Assembly: GCF_947495325.1 (NCBI RefSeq)
Contig: NZ_CANLYK010000002.1
Span: forward strand, 496,001 to 560,000
Reading direction: 5' to 3'
DNA from: an uncultured Allomuricauda sp.
Lineage (GTDB): Bacteria > Bacteroidota > Bacteroidia > Flavobacteriales > Flavobacteriaceae
Length of the DNA: 64,000 nt
In this document: piece by piece, positions 19,612 to 28,732 of the stretch
How positions within the stretch are numbered: the stretch's first letter is position 1
Layout of the letters: each line of letters opens with the position of its first letter
Translations under genes and position numbers: made by a program
Notes under the pieces: model-generated
Told to the model about the DNA's origin: nothing
The model's database searches: none
What the model saw: only the letters and a program-made list of their open reading frames with translations

Positions 19612-20202
19612 ATGTTTACAGGTATTATTGAGACTTTGGGGAAGGTAGAAAAGCTTGAAAAAGAAGGTGATAATTTTCATATCACCATCGCGTCAGAAAT
19701 CACCTCAGAATTAAAGATAGATCAAAGTGTTGCCCATAATGGGGTTTGCTTAACTGTTATTTCCATTGATGGTGAATGCTTTACCGTCACGGCTATTGAA
19801 GAAACACTAAACAAGACCAATTTAGATGAATTGGAGGTTGGTGATGTAATGAATCTTGAACGTGCCATGGTTCTGGGCGCAAGATTGGATGGTCATATTG
19901 TGCAGGGTCATGTAGACCAGACGGCTGTTTGCATTTCAACAGAAGAAAAGGATGGGAGTTGGATTTTTACTTTTGAATATGATTCTGCTCTCAACAATGT
20001 AACCATTGAAAAAGGTTCAATTACAGTGGATGGAGTAAGTTTGACGGTTGTTGATTCTAAAAACAACAGCTTTAGTGTGGCGATAATTCCTTATACCTAT
20101 GAACACACTCGATTTAATACCTATAAAAAGGGAACTACTGTAAATTTAGAATTTGATGTGATTGGGAAATATGTGGCGCGGTTGATGGAATTCCGGGTCT
20201 AA
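19612..20202 (+). CDS. ribE: riboflavin synthase subunit alpha
   Basis: Protein of 196 aa made of two similar lumazine-binding domains. The first starts MFTGIIETLGKV and contains NGVCLTV; the second holds ARLDGHIVQGHVDQ and VDGVSLTVVDS. It dismutates two molecules of 6,7-dimethyl-8-ribityllumazine to riboflavin. The length is near the family norm. It is transcribed away from pdxA and its 3' end overlaps the convergent acyltransferase gene by 4 bp. Confidence 0.97.
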   Translation: MFTGIIETLGKVEKLEKEGDNFHITIASEITSELKIDQSVAHNGVCLTVISIDGECFTVTAIEETLNKTNLDELEVGDVMNLERAMVLGARLDGHIVQGHVDQTAVCISTEEKDGSWIFTFEYDSALNNVTIEKGSITVDGVSLTVVDSKNNSFSVAIIPYTYEHTRFNTYKKGTTVNLEFDVIGKYVARLMEFRV

Positions 20203-21287
20203 ACTTTTATAAAAATCCTTCTTTTATAAAGTACATATGCCAAGAGGCAATAGAAAGACACGACACTTAGTCCGTATAGTAATGATGACAGCTCCATTGT
20301 CATAAAATCATGTGCATAGATTTTATTGAAAATCCAGCCATGTAAAGAAGTGTCCTCATCAACTTTTATGGTATAAAACAATTTGGTGATGAAACTGGAT
20401 AAAAAATATACGGTAATGGCGTTGGCCCCTGCATATTTGAAGATACTTCCGAGCTTTATTTTTTTAACATCAGTAAGAAAATAGATCAATGCCAAAACAA
20501 TGTTGGCCCAACCTGCTGTGACCAAAACAAAACTGCTTGTCCAAAGTGCCTTGTTAATGGGAAATATGAAATCCCAAAGATGTCCAACCAATAACATTGA
20601 ACCCCCTATGCCAAATAACAGCATCGTTTTTTTATCATGCTTTGAAGTAAGTATCAAACCAGTGAAAATTCCCAAAAGCGAACTTACAATTGCCGGTATT
20701 GTACTCAATAATCCTTCAGGGTCGTAATCCGGTTTGTAATTATGGGTTCCAAAAATCTGGACATCCACGTAATTGGCCAAGTTATTTGGCGCTCTCTCCA
20801 AGGTTGATGCTACTCCTTCCACAGGAACAAAAACCATTAACAGCCAATAGCCGATTAACAAAATTGCAGCAACCCAAATCAGTTTTTTCCAATTTAGATT
20901 TAAAAACAATACTGCAGTAAAAAAGAAAACCACCCCTATACGCTGTAAAACTCCTGGGAAGCGTATTTCAGCAAAATCCTTGAAAAACGGAAAAGTAATT
21001 GTAAATGCTCCAAGAAAAAGTCCTAGCCCAATTAACTTTAGGCTTCGAACCGCAATTTTTTTATAAACAGCGGTGCTTGTAGACTTGTTTTGATAAGCAA
21101 GTGCAATAGACGTTCCTACAATAAACAAGAAAAAAGGGAAAACCAAATCTGTTGGTGTATATCCATGCCATTTGGCATGCAATAAAGGCGCATAGACATT
21201 GGACCATGTGCCGGGAGTATTCACCAAAATCATTAGCACTATGGTCATGCCCCTAAAAATATCAACCGACAAAACCCTGTTTTTCAT
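20199..21287 (-). CDS. NagX-like / DUF5009 multipass membrane acyltransferase
   Basis: Multipass membrane protein of 362 aa, about ten hydrophobic helices. The opening RVLSVDIFRGMTIVLMILVNTPGTW and the loop HAKWHGYTPTDLVFPFFLF are typical of the heparan-alpha-glucosaminide N-acetyltransferase/NagX (DUF5009) family, whose active-site His-Gly is in the WHG segment. Family members transfer acetyl groups across the membrane to glucosamine, or accompany N-acetylglucosamine uptake. It lies 6 bp downstream of the SSS symporter gene, so sugar or amino-sugar transport is a reasonable guess, but the substrate is not shown by the sequence. Confidence 0.8.
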   Translation of the reverse strand: MKNRVLSVDIFRGMTIVLMILVNTPGTWSNVYAPLLHAKWHGYTPTDLVFPFFLFIVGTSIALAYQNKSTSTAVYKKIAVRSLKLIGLGLFLGAFTITFPFFKDFAEIRFPGVLQRIGVVFFFTAVLFLNLNWKKLIWVAAILLIGYWLLMVFVPVEGVASTLERAPNNLANYVDVQIFGTHNYKPDYDPEGLLSTIPAIVSSLLGIFTGLILTSKHDKKTMLLFGIGGSMLLVGHLWDFIFPINKALWTSSFVLVTAGWANIVLALIYFLTDVKKIKLGSIFKYAGANAITVYFLSSFITKLFYTIKVDEDTSLHGWIFNKIYAHDFMTMELSSLLYGLSVVSFYCLLAYVLYKRRIFIKV

Positions 21288-21293
21288 ATCCCT

Positions 21294-23105
21294 CTATAAA
21301 ATAGTATCTTTCATTTTACCCCATGCTTTTATGAGCAAAAAAACAGATAGCGTCGCTACTCCAGTAAGTATCAAAGCTAAACTTGTTTCGCCATAAATCC
21401 AATATCCTGTGGCAAACATAATTGTATAGATTAATATAACACCCAATAACATTGCAGTAATTCCAGAAGGGACACTCCATTTTTCTTTACTGTTCATAAT
21501 TATGATATTATCTGCTTTTGCTTCTGCTACAACCTTTGCCCAACCTGGTCCGCCTGGTTGAATCTTTTGATAAAAGCTGCGTAAAACATCTTTGGTCTCT
21601 GGTTGGGTAACAAAAGTAGCCGTGACCCAAATGATGGTGGTGACTATCATAATAAAGGGAAGTTCGGCCCAATCTGGAAACAAACCATAATCGGCATGAA
21701 AAAGAAGGTCTCCCAATTGTGTTGTCTCCAAAACAATGGCCAAAATACCTGATGAGAACATAGCTGTAATTTCGCTCCATGCATTAATGCGCCACCAAAA
21801 CCATCTCAATATGAAAATAAGTCCAGTTCCAGCTCCAAATGATAACAACAAATTGAAAACACCCATAGCATTTTGCAGGGCCAATGCCAAGAGCGCGCTA
21901 AGCAACATTAAAATTACCGTTGATAATCTACCAACATTGACCATCTGTTTTTCAGTCGCATTTGGATTAATCTGTTGTTTGTAAAAGTCATAAACTATAT
22001 AAGATGACCCCCAGTTTAATTGTGTAGAAATTGTACTCATATAAGCCGCCACCAATGAAGCCAAAACAATACCTAACAATCCACTTGGAAGTTTGGTCAA
22101 CATTGCCGAATAGGCCAAATCGTGCCCTAATTTATCTTCCGCTATATTTGGGAATGCCTCATGTATACTTGCAATATCTGGATAAACCACTAAAGATGCT
22201 AGGGCTACCAAAATCCAGGGCCACGGGCGCAGTGCATAGTGCATAATATTAAAGAAGAATGTGGCTCCTATGGCATGGTTCTCATTTTTTGCTGCCAACA
22301 TACGCTGTGCAATATATCCGCCTCCCCCGGGTTCGCCTCCTGGGTACCAAGAACTCCACCATTGTACCGCCAAGGGAATAATCAACATGGTGATTACGGC
22401 TTTTTTATCGGTCAGGTCGGGTAAGATACTCAGCTTGTTTTTTACATTTTCATTTTCCATGATAGCCTCAAGTCCGCCGACCTCAGGAATATTTACTAAA
22501 TAATATGCCGCTCCAATGGCTCCGGCCATGGCCACAAAAAAGAGCAAAAAATCGCTGTAGACCACTCCTTTAAATCCACCAAGGGCGCTAAAAACCACAG
22601 TAATCAGACCAGCGCTAACCACGGTTTCCCAAGGTTCAAGGCCAAGCATGACCCCTCCAATTTTTATTGCTGCCAATGTTACCGCTGCCATTGTAATTAC
22701 ATTAAAAAGAACTCCAAGATAAATGGCTCTAAACTTTCTCAAAAAGCTAGCGGCCTTTCCGCCATAGCGGAGTTCATAAAATTCCAGGTCTGTTTTTACA
22801 TTGGATTTCCTCCATAATTTGGCGTAGACAAAAACGGTAAGCATTCCTGTTATTAAAAAACACCACCAGCCCCAATTCCCAGAAACTCCATTGGTTCTAA
22901 CTAAATCCGTTACAAGGTTTGGTGTGTCTGTGGAAAAAGTAGTTGCTACCATGGAGAGGCCCAATAACCACCAGGGCATGGTCCTACCTGACAGGAAATA
23001 TTCCGAAGAGCTTTTCCCAGATTTTTTGGAAACATAAATGCCTATAAAAAGTACAATTCCGAAAAAGCCAAATATAAGTACGTAATCAAGTGTCTGTAAA
23101 TCCAT
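21294..23105 (-). CDS. sodium:solute symporter (SSS family)
   Basis: Large SSS-family transporter (603 aa) with at least 13 hydrophobic segments. The N terminus YVLIFGFFGIVLFIGIYVSKK, the segment SSSEYFLSGRTMPWWLLG and the following SMVATTFSTDTPNLV are classic for the family, and ALGGFKGVVYSDFL lies mid-protein. These proteins import sugars, sialic acids, carboxylates or amino acids with Na+. Pairing with the NagX-like gene suggests a sugar or amino-sugar substrate (inference). A C-terminal extension with several helices beyond the core matches the longer subgroup common in Bacteroidota. Confidence 0.9.
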   Translation of the reverse strand: MDLQTLDYVLIFGFFGIVLFIGIYVSKKSGKSSSEYFLSGRTMPWWLLGLSMVATTFSTDTPNLVTDLVRTNGVSGNWGWWCFLITGMLTVFVYAKLWRKSNVKTDLEFYELRYGGKAASFLRKFRAIYLGVLFNVITMAAVTLAAIKIGGVMLGLEPWETVVSAGLITVVFSALGGFKGVVYSDFLLFFVAMAGAIGAAYYLVNIPEVGGLEAIMENENVKNKLSILPDLTDKKAVITMLIIPLAVQWWSSWYPGGEPGGGGYIAQRMLAAKNENHAIGATFFFNIMHYALRPWPWILVALASLVVYPDIASIHEAFPNIAEDKLGHDLAYSAMLTKLPSGLLGIVLASLVAAYMSTISTQLNWGSSYIVYDFYKQQINPNATEKQMVNVGRLSTVILMLLSALLALALQNAMGVFNLLLSFGAGTGLIFILRWFWWRINAWSEITAMFSSGILAIVLETTQLGDLLFHADYGLFPDWAELPFIMIVTTIIWVTATFVTQPETKDVLRSFYQKIQPGGPGWAKVVAEAKADNIIIMNSKEKWSVPSGITAMLLGVILIYTIMFATGYWIYGETSLALILTGVATLSVFLLIKAWGKMKDTIL

Positions 23106-23190
23106 GGTTTGGTTTTGGTTGTTGGCTAAAGTATAATTTTTTAAAATACCTTTACCCTTTGTTCGCTAAACAACAGTTTTGACATTCTTT

Positions 23191-23934
23191 ATGACATTGG
23201 AGTCTTCCTTAGTGGTTTGGTCCATGGCCGCTACAGCAGCATTTTTAATGGGTATTTCAAAAGCGGGCCTAAAGGGGCTTTCCATTTTTAATGTTACCCT
23301 CATGGCGTTGGCTTTTGGTGCCAGGGAATCTACAGGCTTAATTATTCCGTTGTTATTGGTGGGCGACGTATTTGCTGTGGTCTACTACAATCGGCATACA
23401 CAGTGGAGCTATATCATAAAATTTCTGCCTTGGATGATTCTAGGGATTCTTATAGGTGTTTTTATTGGAAAAGATTTACCTGAAAAGGAATTTAAGCTTA
23501 GCATGGTAGTCGTTATTTTTATAAGCTTGGCTGTTCTTATTTGGTGGGACAAGAGAAAGTCGCAAGCAATTCCAAAACACTGGTTGTTTTCTGGTTCAAT
23601 AGGAATTATTGCAGGTATTTGCACAATGATAGGCAACCTAGCAGGTGCTTTTACCAATATTTTCTTTTTAGCAATGCGACTTCCTAAAAATGAGTTTGTT
23701 GGTACTGCCGCGTGGTTATTTCTAATTACTAACTTGTTTAAATTACCCTTTCACATCTTTGTTTGGAAGACTATTTCCACAGAGTCATTGTTGATTAATC
23801 TAAAGTTGCTTCCATCTATTCTTTTGGGTCTTTTTGCTGGGGTAGCCATTGTAAAATTGATTAATGATAAAAATTATAAAAGATTCATTTTGATTGTAAC
23901 AGCTGTTGGGGCTATCGCCATTTTATTTAAATAA
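23191..23934 (+). CDS. TauE/SafE-family permease (sulfite exporter-like)
   Basis: Membrane protein of 247 aa with about eight helices and the two-fold repeat of the TauE/SafE family: MGISKAGLKGLSIFNVTLMA near the N terminus and a matching half after GIIAGICTMIGNLAGAF. The family exports sulfite, sulfonates or related small anions, but the substrate of a given member is rarely predictable. I start at the ATG at 23191; a TTG 12 bp upstream is in frame but less likely. Divergent from the symporter gene. There is no sulfur-metabolism gene beside it. Confidence 0.88.
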   Translation: MTLESSLVVWSMAATAAFLMGISKAGLKGLSIFNVTLMALAFGARESTGLIIPLLLVGDVFAVVYYNRHTQWSYIIKFLPWMILGILIGVFIGKDLPEKEFKLSMVVVIFISLAVLIWWDKRKSQAIPKHWLFSGSIGIIAGICTMIGNLAGAFTNIFFLAMRLPKNEFVGTAAWLFLITNLFKLPFHIFVWKTISTESLLINLKLLPSILLGLFAGVAIVKLINDKNYKRFILIVTAVGAIAILFK

Positions 23935-23952
23935 AGAAGCCATGCCGTAATT

Positions 23953-25416
23953 TTACTTTCCTCTTATTTTAAACACCCATGCGTCTGTTGCACCAACTTG
24001 GGCAATATGCTTTTCGGAAATCTGAATAATTAACCCCGATTTTTCATCATACTTCCAAGCTAGTGGTTCAACGGCTCCCAAAAGGTAAATTTCCGATGCT
24101 TCGTTAGGGATTATGGCCTTTAAGACCAACTCGTTTTTTGGCCGCTCCAATGCTATGGCGAAGTAGTCCGAAGTACCCTTTTTCTTTGTGAAACGAATGT
24201 TTTCGCCTTCCTTGTAGTTGGTCCCCAGTGATTCAACAGCGAAAATTGCTTCCCCATTTACCTTGACCCATTTTCCCACTCCGTCCAAGCGGTCTAAGGT
24301 TGGTTGAGGAATGGTGCCATCACCCATTGGGCCAATATTTAAGAGATAATTACCTCCTTTTGCCGTTGCATCTATCAAGTTATGCACCAGCATTTTTACA
24401 GATTTCCAGTCATGGTCTGATTTGCGATACCCCCAAGTATCATTAATGGTCATGCATGCTTCCCAATCCATGGTTGAGGTACCGTCCAAAATCTCCTTTT
24501 CAGGAGTGCCAAAATCACCCACATAGTGTTCGCCTTCCTTGTTCATGCCCATAAGTCCCTGTCTTCCAATATCGATACGGTTATTGATGATAATGCTCGG
24601 TTTTAAGGATTTCACATATTGATAAAGGTCCAGGGCATCTTCGTGGTCATACTCTGGTATCCATTCCCCATCGAACCAAAGGATTTCAGGGTCATAATTG
24701 TCTATCAATTCTTTCAACTGGACTTTTAGATAAGCTTCGTAGTATTTTGGAAATTCAGGGTTGTACAACGTGCTGTCCTTTTCCCCGGCATTATAATTTG
24801 GCTCATTAATGGCCTGTGCCTGCGGGTGGTGCCAATCCATAATGGAATGGTAGAGGCCAAATTTGATTCCATACTTTTTACATGCTTCCGACAGTTGTTT
24901 CAAAATGTCTTTTCCGTAAGGAGAAAAGTCGACAATATCATAGTCCGAGACTTTGGAATCCCACAATCCAAACCCATCATGGTGTTTAGAGGTGATGACC
25001 ACATACTTCATCCCCGTGTCCTTCATTAACTTGGCATAGGCATCCGCATCAAAATTGGTAGGGTTAAATTGTTTAGAGAATTTCTCATATTCCTTGATAG
25101 GGATTTCCCCATCGTTCATGATCCATTCCGCACCTACCCAACCCGCAATGGTTTCGCCTTTATACTCTCCTCCGGCCACGGAATAAGGTCCCCAGTGTAT
25201 AAACATGCCAAATTGTGCATCTCGCCACCAGGCCATACGCTTATTGAAATCTTCTTTGGATTCTTCCAAATAATTTATGTGGGGAGTCTCTGCATTTGTT
25301 ATTATATCCGGATTGGTTTTCTTTTCTTTACAAGAGACCAATGCCATCACCATAAAGAACATGCTATAAGCTCTTGATGGTAATCTAAATTTGCTGGGAA
25401 TTTTATTTGGGTTCAT
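23953..25416 (-). CDS. alpha-L-fucosidase, GH29, lipoprotein
   Basis: GH29 retaining alpha-L-fucosidase of 487 aa. The start at 25416 gives a lipoprotein signal ending in ALVSC, so the enzyme is probably anchored in the membrane facing the periplasm or outside. Catalytic-domain motifs are MFIHWGPYSVAGGEY, TSKHHDGFGLWDS and, with the expected nucleophile Asp, EILWFDGEW. A C-terminal beta domain follows. The extra 15 codons upstream to 25461 would overlap the dehydrogenase gene and put the signal peptide out of place. It is the last gene of the minus-strand catabolic cluster and removes fucose from oligosaccharides such as algal fucans (inference on substrate). Confidence 0.93.
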   Translation of the reverse strand: MNPNKIPSKFRLPSRAYSMFFMVMALVSCKEKKTNPDIITNAETPHINYLEESKEDFNKRMAWWRDAQFGMFIHWGPYSVAGGEYKGETIAGWVGAEWIMNDGEIPIKEYEKFSKQFNPTNFDADAYAKLMKDTGMKYVVITSKHHDGFGLWDSKVSDYDIVDFSPYGKDILKQLSEACKKYGIKFGLYHSIMDWHHPQAQAINEPNYNAGEKDSTLYNPEFPKYYEAYLKVQLKELIDNYDPEILWFDGEWIPEYDHEDALDLYQYVKSLKPSIIINNRIDIGRQGLMGMNKEGEHYVGDFGTPEKEILDGTSTMDWEACMTINDTWGYRKSDHDWKSVKMLVHNLIDATAKGGNYLLNIGPMGDGTIPQPTLDRLDGVGKWVKVNGEAIFAVESLGTNYKEGENIRFTKKKGTSDYFAIALERPKNELVLKAIIPNEASEIYLLGAVEPLAWKYDEKSGLIIQISEKHIAQVGATDAWVFKIRGK

Positions 25417-25438
25417 TATATGTTGTCTTAGTGTTTTT

Positions 25439-26926
25439 TTACATTGTGGTATTGAGAGCAACCACCGCTTTTTTTATTCCAGCTTGAACAATTTTATCAT
25501 AGGCCGTGGTATAGGAAGCCACAAATCTTTCTGAGTTGTTTAAGTCACCAAAAACACCTGTTATATTCAAAAACGCTTTACTATCCATTTTAGCGGCCAC
25601 TGCCTTTTCATGAAGTTGCTCTTTCATGGCATCAATAATAGTTAACTTATTGCCCTGTTCATCAGTACCAAGACTGTAGATGGCCCATGCGGCTATGACA
25701 AAAGAGGCTTGATCTATAGGTCCTTTGCTTTCCAATTGTTGCTTCAAGGTGGGCAGTAAGAATTTTGGGATTTTGGCAGAACTCTCTGAACATATTCGAG
25801 ACACTTGGTCTTTGATATTGTGGTTGCCAAAACGATCGATTAATGATTTTTTGTATGAAGGCAAATCGACCCCGGAAAGATTTTCAAGCGTCGGTGTTAC
25901 CTCGTTATCCATAAAATTGGTCAGGAATTTTTTCAACGAGGGATCATTTACCGCTTCATCTATGGTCCCGTAACCCAATAATGCTCCCAAAATACCTAGC
26001 ACGGAATGCCCTGCATTAAGCAGCTGCAACTTCATTTTTTCATAAGGTGCAACATCGACCACAAATTCAGCTCCAAGGTTTTCCCACTTTGGTCTACCCG
26101 CTTTAAAATTATCCGTAATGACCCACTGCTTAAAGGGTTCGCAAGTCACGGGCCAACTATCTACTATTCCATAATCTTCCTTTAATTTTTGAATGTCTTT
26201 TTCTTCTGTAACAGGAGTAATACGGTCTACCATACTATTAGGGAAGGAAATATTATCCTCAACCCAATTCAATAGGCTTGGTTCGGCAACTTTTATATAG
26301 GTCTTTAAAGTTTTCTTCATTACCTCCCCATTGCCCTGTACATTATCACAAGATTGTATGGCACAACCTGCTGTGCCATTGGCTTTTCTAAGTTTTAATG
26401 CTTGTGTCAAATAGCCAAAAACCGTTTTTGGCTGTTCGGGATGAGATATATCGTGCTGAATCATGGGGTTATCCAAATTGAATTCTCCAGTTATTTCATC
26501 AATATTATAACCCCCTTCGGTAATGGTCAGGGTTACAATTTTTGTAGTGGGATTTGCTATTTTTTCTATTACCGTTTTCGGATTTTCTGGAGCAAATAAA
26601 TATTCAGTGATTGATCCAATAATTTTTGGTGACCAGCTACCATCCAGTTCTTTTACAATTAGGGTATATAGTCCATCTTGTGTTTTAAGCGTGTTGTAAA
26701 TTTTATCATCATGTTCTAATAATGCCACTCCACAGATTCCCCAATTCAAATCATGACCCTGCTCTAACAAACTATCACAATAAACCGCTTGATGGGAACG
26801 GTGAAAACCACCAATACCAATATGAACAATACCTGTATTTACGTTACTCCTGTCGTATGTAGGGATCTCTATAATCTTGGTTAATAGAGGCATATTTTTT
26901 TGGTTTAATAAAATAGATTCTTTCAT
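25439..26926 (-). CDS. mannitol 2-dehydrogenase family oxidoreductase
   Basis: Cytoplasmic NAD(P)-dependent long-chain polyol dehydrogenase (495 aa, usual length). The dinucleotide-binding motif is HIGIGGFHRSHQAVY near residue 36. The segment KLQLLNAGHSVLG carries the catalytic Lys, Asn and His in the K-x5-N... K-x8-H spacing known for Pseudomonas mannitol 2-dehydrogenase, and SCDNVQGNG holds a further conserved Asn. The family also includes fructuronate and tagaturonate reductases (UxuB, UxaB), so mannitol/fructose interconversion is the best but not the only reading. Mannitol is the main storage polyol of brown algae, which fits the neighbouring fucosidases. Confidence 0.85.
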   Translation of the reverse strand: MKESILLNQKNMPLLTKIIEIPTYDRSNVNTGIVHIGIGGFHRSHQAVYCDSLLEQGHDLNWGICGVALLEHDDKIYNTLKTQDGLYTLIVKELDGSWSPKIIGSITEYLFAPENPKTVIEKIANPTTKIVTLTITEGGYNIDEITGEFNLDNPMIQHDISHPEQPKTVFGYLTQALKLRKANGTAGCAIQSCDNVQGNGEVMKKTLKTYIKVAEPSLLNWVEDNISFPNSMVDRITPVTEEKDIQKLKEDYGIVDSWPVTCEPFKQWVITDNFKAGRPKWENLGAEFVVDVAPYEKMKLQLLNAGHSVLGILGALLGYGTIDEAVNDPSLKKFLTNFMDNEVTPTLENLSGVDLPSYKKSLIDRFGNHNIKDQVSRICSESSAKIPKFLLPTLKQQLESKGPIDQASFVIAAWAIYSLGTDEQGNKLTIIDAMKEQLHEKAVAAKMDSKAFLNITGVFGDLNNSERFVASYTTAYDKIVQAGIKKAVVALNTTM

Positions 26927-26941
26927 AGGAGCTGGTTTTGA

Positions 26942-28660
26942 CTACTGTTTTTTCTGTAACGCTTTATTTCTAAGTAACGCCCAATATGCCGAAACAAAAT
27001 AAGTTAGAGTACCTATGAAGCCATAAGTGTAAAAGGTATTTCTGTTCATTTTATAGGCTTCTATATCTGGACTCCAAAACATTGTGATTACAGCTAGGAC
27101 CAAGGTTAGGATGAGGCTCACAAGAGCTATGACACGTAATAATTTAGTGGCCAAGGAAACGTCTTTTTTATGAGGTTGCTCCTGGCTCGCCTGCAGCTTT
27201 TGAAACACTTTAATTTTTTTATTTCGCTCTTCTTCTTTGGCCTCCTCTTCTGGATATTTTTCAGAAGCCCCATATTTTTTGGCCAGCAAAGTATATAGTA
27301 AGATGGTGAAAATCCAAGTGGGAATGAACAGGTAATAGAATGACATGACATTAAGTGCATTTAAACCAAACCCAAAAACTAGACCCAAGCCCCATGAAGC
27401 GACAGCGGGCGTGCTATGATTTAAATTTTTATAGCTGACCCAATATCGGGTAAGCCCAATACGCGGAAAAATAACATGTTCAGCAAACACGATTGCACCT
27501 ACGGGCACAACCAGCAATCCAGCGTAGGTCAATAAAGGAAGTATTTGCGAAAACACAAAAGGGAAGCATGCCACAACCACTGTTACGACACCCACGGCCA
27601 TTGTTGTTGTTTTACGAGAATATTTGGTAAAAATTGCCTGTGCGGCCAATCCGGCACGGTACAAATTTGCATTAGCCGTGGTCCACCCTGCAATAATGAC
27701 AATAACAAAACCTGATAATCCCAATGCATAATAGGCCACATCACCCGGGTCAAGGTCCACGATACTTTTTTTAAGTAATACAGCTGTTCCAGCACCCATA
27801 ATTCCTGCAGCTATCCACGCAATAAAATGTCCGAAAAGCATGCCTGAACTCGTTGCCAAACCATATTCTTTCTTTTTGGCATAGCGTAACAAGGCCATGT
27901 CTATCAATCCAAAATGGGTAATGGTATTCGCTGCCCAGGCGAATCCAACAACCTCTAATAACCCTATGCCTGGTTCCCCATTACTATTTATCCCCGTCCA
28001 AATAGATGAATTTCCTATTTCTAAAAATGCTTGCCAGCTTTCTACTATAGTAGTCCCCAAAACTGATTCAGATAAAGCTGGGAACAGCACTAAGGCTCCA
28101 CTAGTGAACATTACAAAAAGCCATGGTGCGCAAATGCCAGAAAATCCCGAGACTGCGTTAAAACCATACATGGCAATTAATACCACAATGATTCCTACCC
28201 CTAAAACAATAAGAACGAACCATGCATTGGTAGGATACCAATTAAGCTGTGCAGGAATGTCAAAAGCAAATCTTACTGCCGTGGAAGATACCGTTATCAT
28301 AGCTGCTGAAATAACCGTAAAAATGAGAACGTTGGCCCAGTTATACAGCTTGGTCATAGAATCACCTGCTATTTTGTTCAAATAGGTGTAGAGACTCATT
28401 CTTGTTTCAACCGCAATCGGGGAGGTGATTAGCGTCCAACTAAGTACTGCTAAAATGTTTCCAATTAGCAATCCCCAAATAATATCCATGGTCTTGGCAC
28501 CCAGCGCGACAAAAGTTGCACCAATTACAAACTCGGTTGCCGCTACGTGTTCTCCTGCGTATAATCCCAGAATATGCGTCCAACCATGTAATTTATGTTC
28601 TGCTATAGGGAGTTGTTCCTCGCCAAGGTTTTCAAATGTCTGGTTGGTTTCTGTATCCAT
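26942..28660 (-). CDS. NCS1-family permease (cytosine/purine permease-like)
   Basis: Inner-membrane transporter of 572 aa with about 12 helices. The opening HGWTHILGLYAGEHVAATEF and later GWTTANANLYRAGLA are typical of the purine-cytosine permease branch of the NCS1 family, normally importers of nucleobases, hydantoins or vitamins with H+ or Na+. A charged cytoplasmic loop of about 45 residues (around residues 455-500, rich in Lys/Glu) interrupts the last helices. It is unusual to find this family between two fucosidase genes; it may import a sugar or polyol product of the cluster, which is inference only. Confidence 0.85.
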   Translation of the reverse strand: MDTETNQTFENLGEEQLPIAEHKLHGWTHILGLYAGEHVAATEFVIGATFVALGAKTMDIIWGLLIGNILAVLSWTLITSPIAVETRMSLYTYLNKIAGDSMTKLYNWANVLIFTVISAAMITVSSTAVRFAFDIPAQLNWYPTNAWFVLIVLGVGIIVVLIAMYGFNAVSGFSGICAPWLFVMFTSGALVLFPALSESVLGTTIVESWQAFLEIGNSSIWTGINSNGEPGIGLLEVVGFAWAANTITHFGLIDMALLRYAKKKEYGLATSSGMLFGHFIAWIAAGIMGAGTAVLLKKSIVDLDPGDVAYYALGLSGFVIVIIAGWTTANANLYRAGLAAQAIFTKYSRKTTTMAVGVVTVVVACFPFVFSQILPLLTYAGLLVVPVGAIVFAEHVIFPRIGLTRYWVSYKNLNHSTPAVASWGLGLVFGFGLNALNVMSFYYLFIPTWIFTILLYTLLAKKYGASEKYPEEEAKEEERNKKIKVFQKLQASQEQPHKKDVSLATKLLRVIALVSLILTLVLAVITMFWSPDIEAYKMNRNTFYTYGFIGTLTYFVSAYWALLRNKALQKKQ

Positions 28661-28732
28661 AGTACTATTTGTTGGCTTTAAGTTATATACTTTTCAGTTC
28701 AATAGATCTTGCCTAAGATATACTTTTCAAGA

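Noticed and set aside
25439-26926. Assignment as fructuronate or tagaturonate reductase (UxuB/UxaB)
   Set aside because: Not excluded, but no uronate genes are near and the Lys-Asn-His spacing fits mannitol 2-dehydrogenase, so I kept the family name only.
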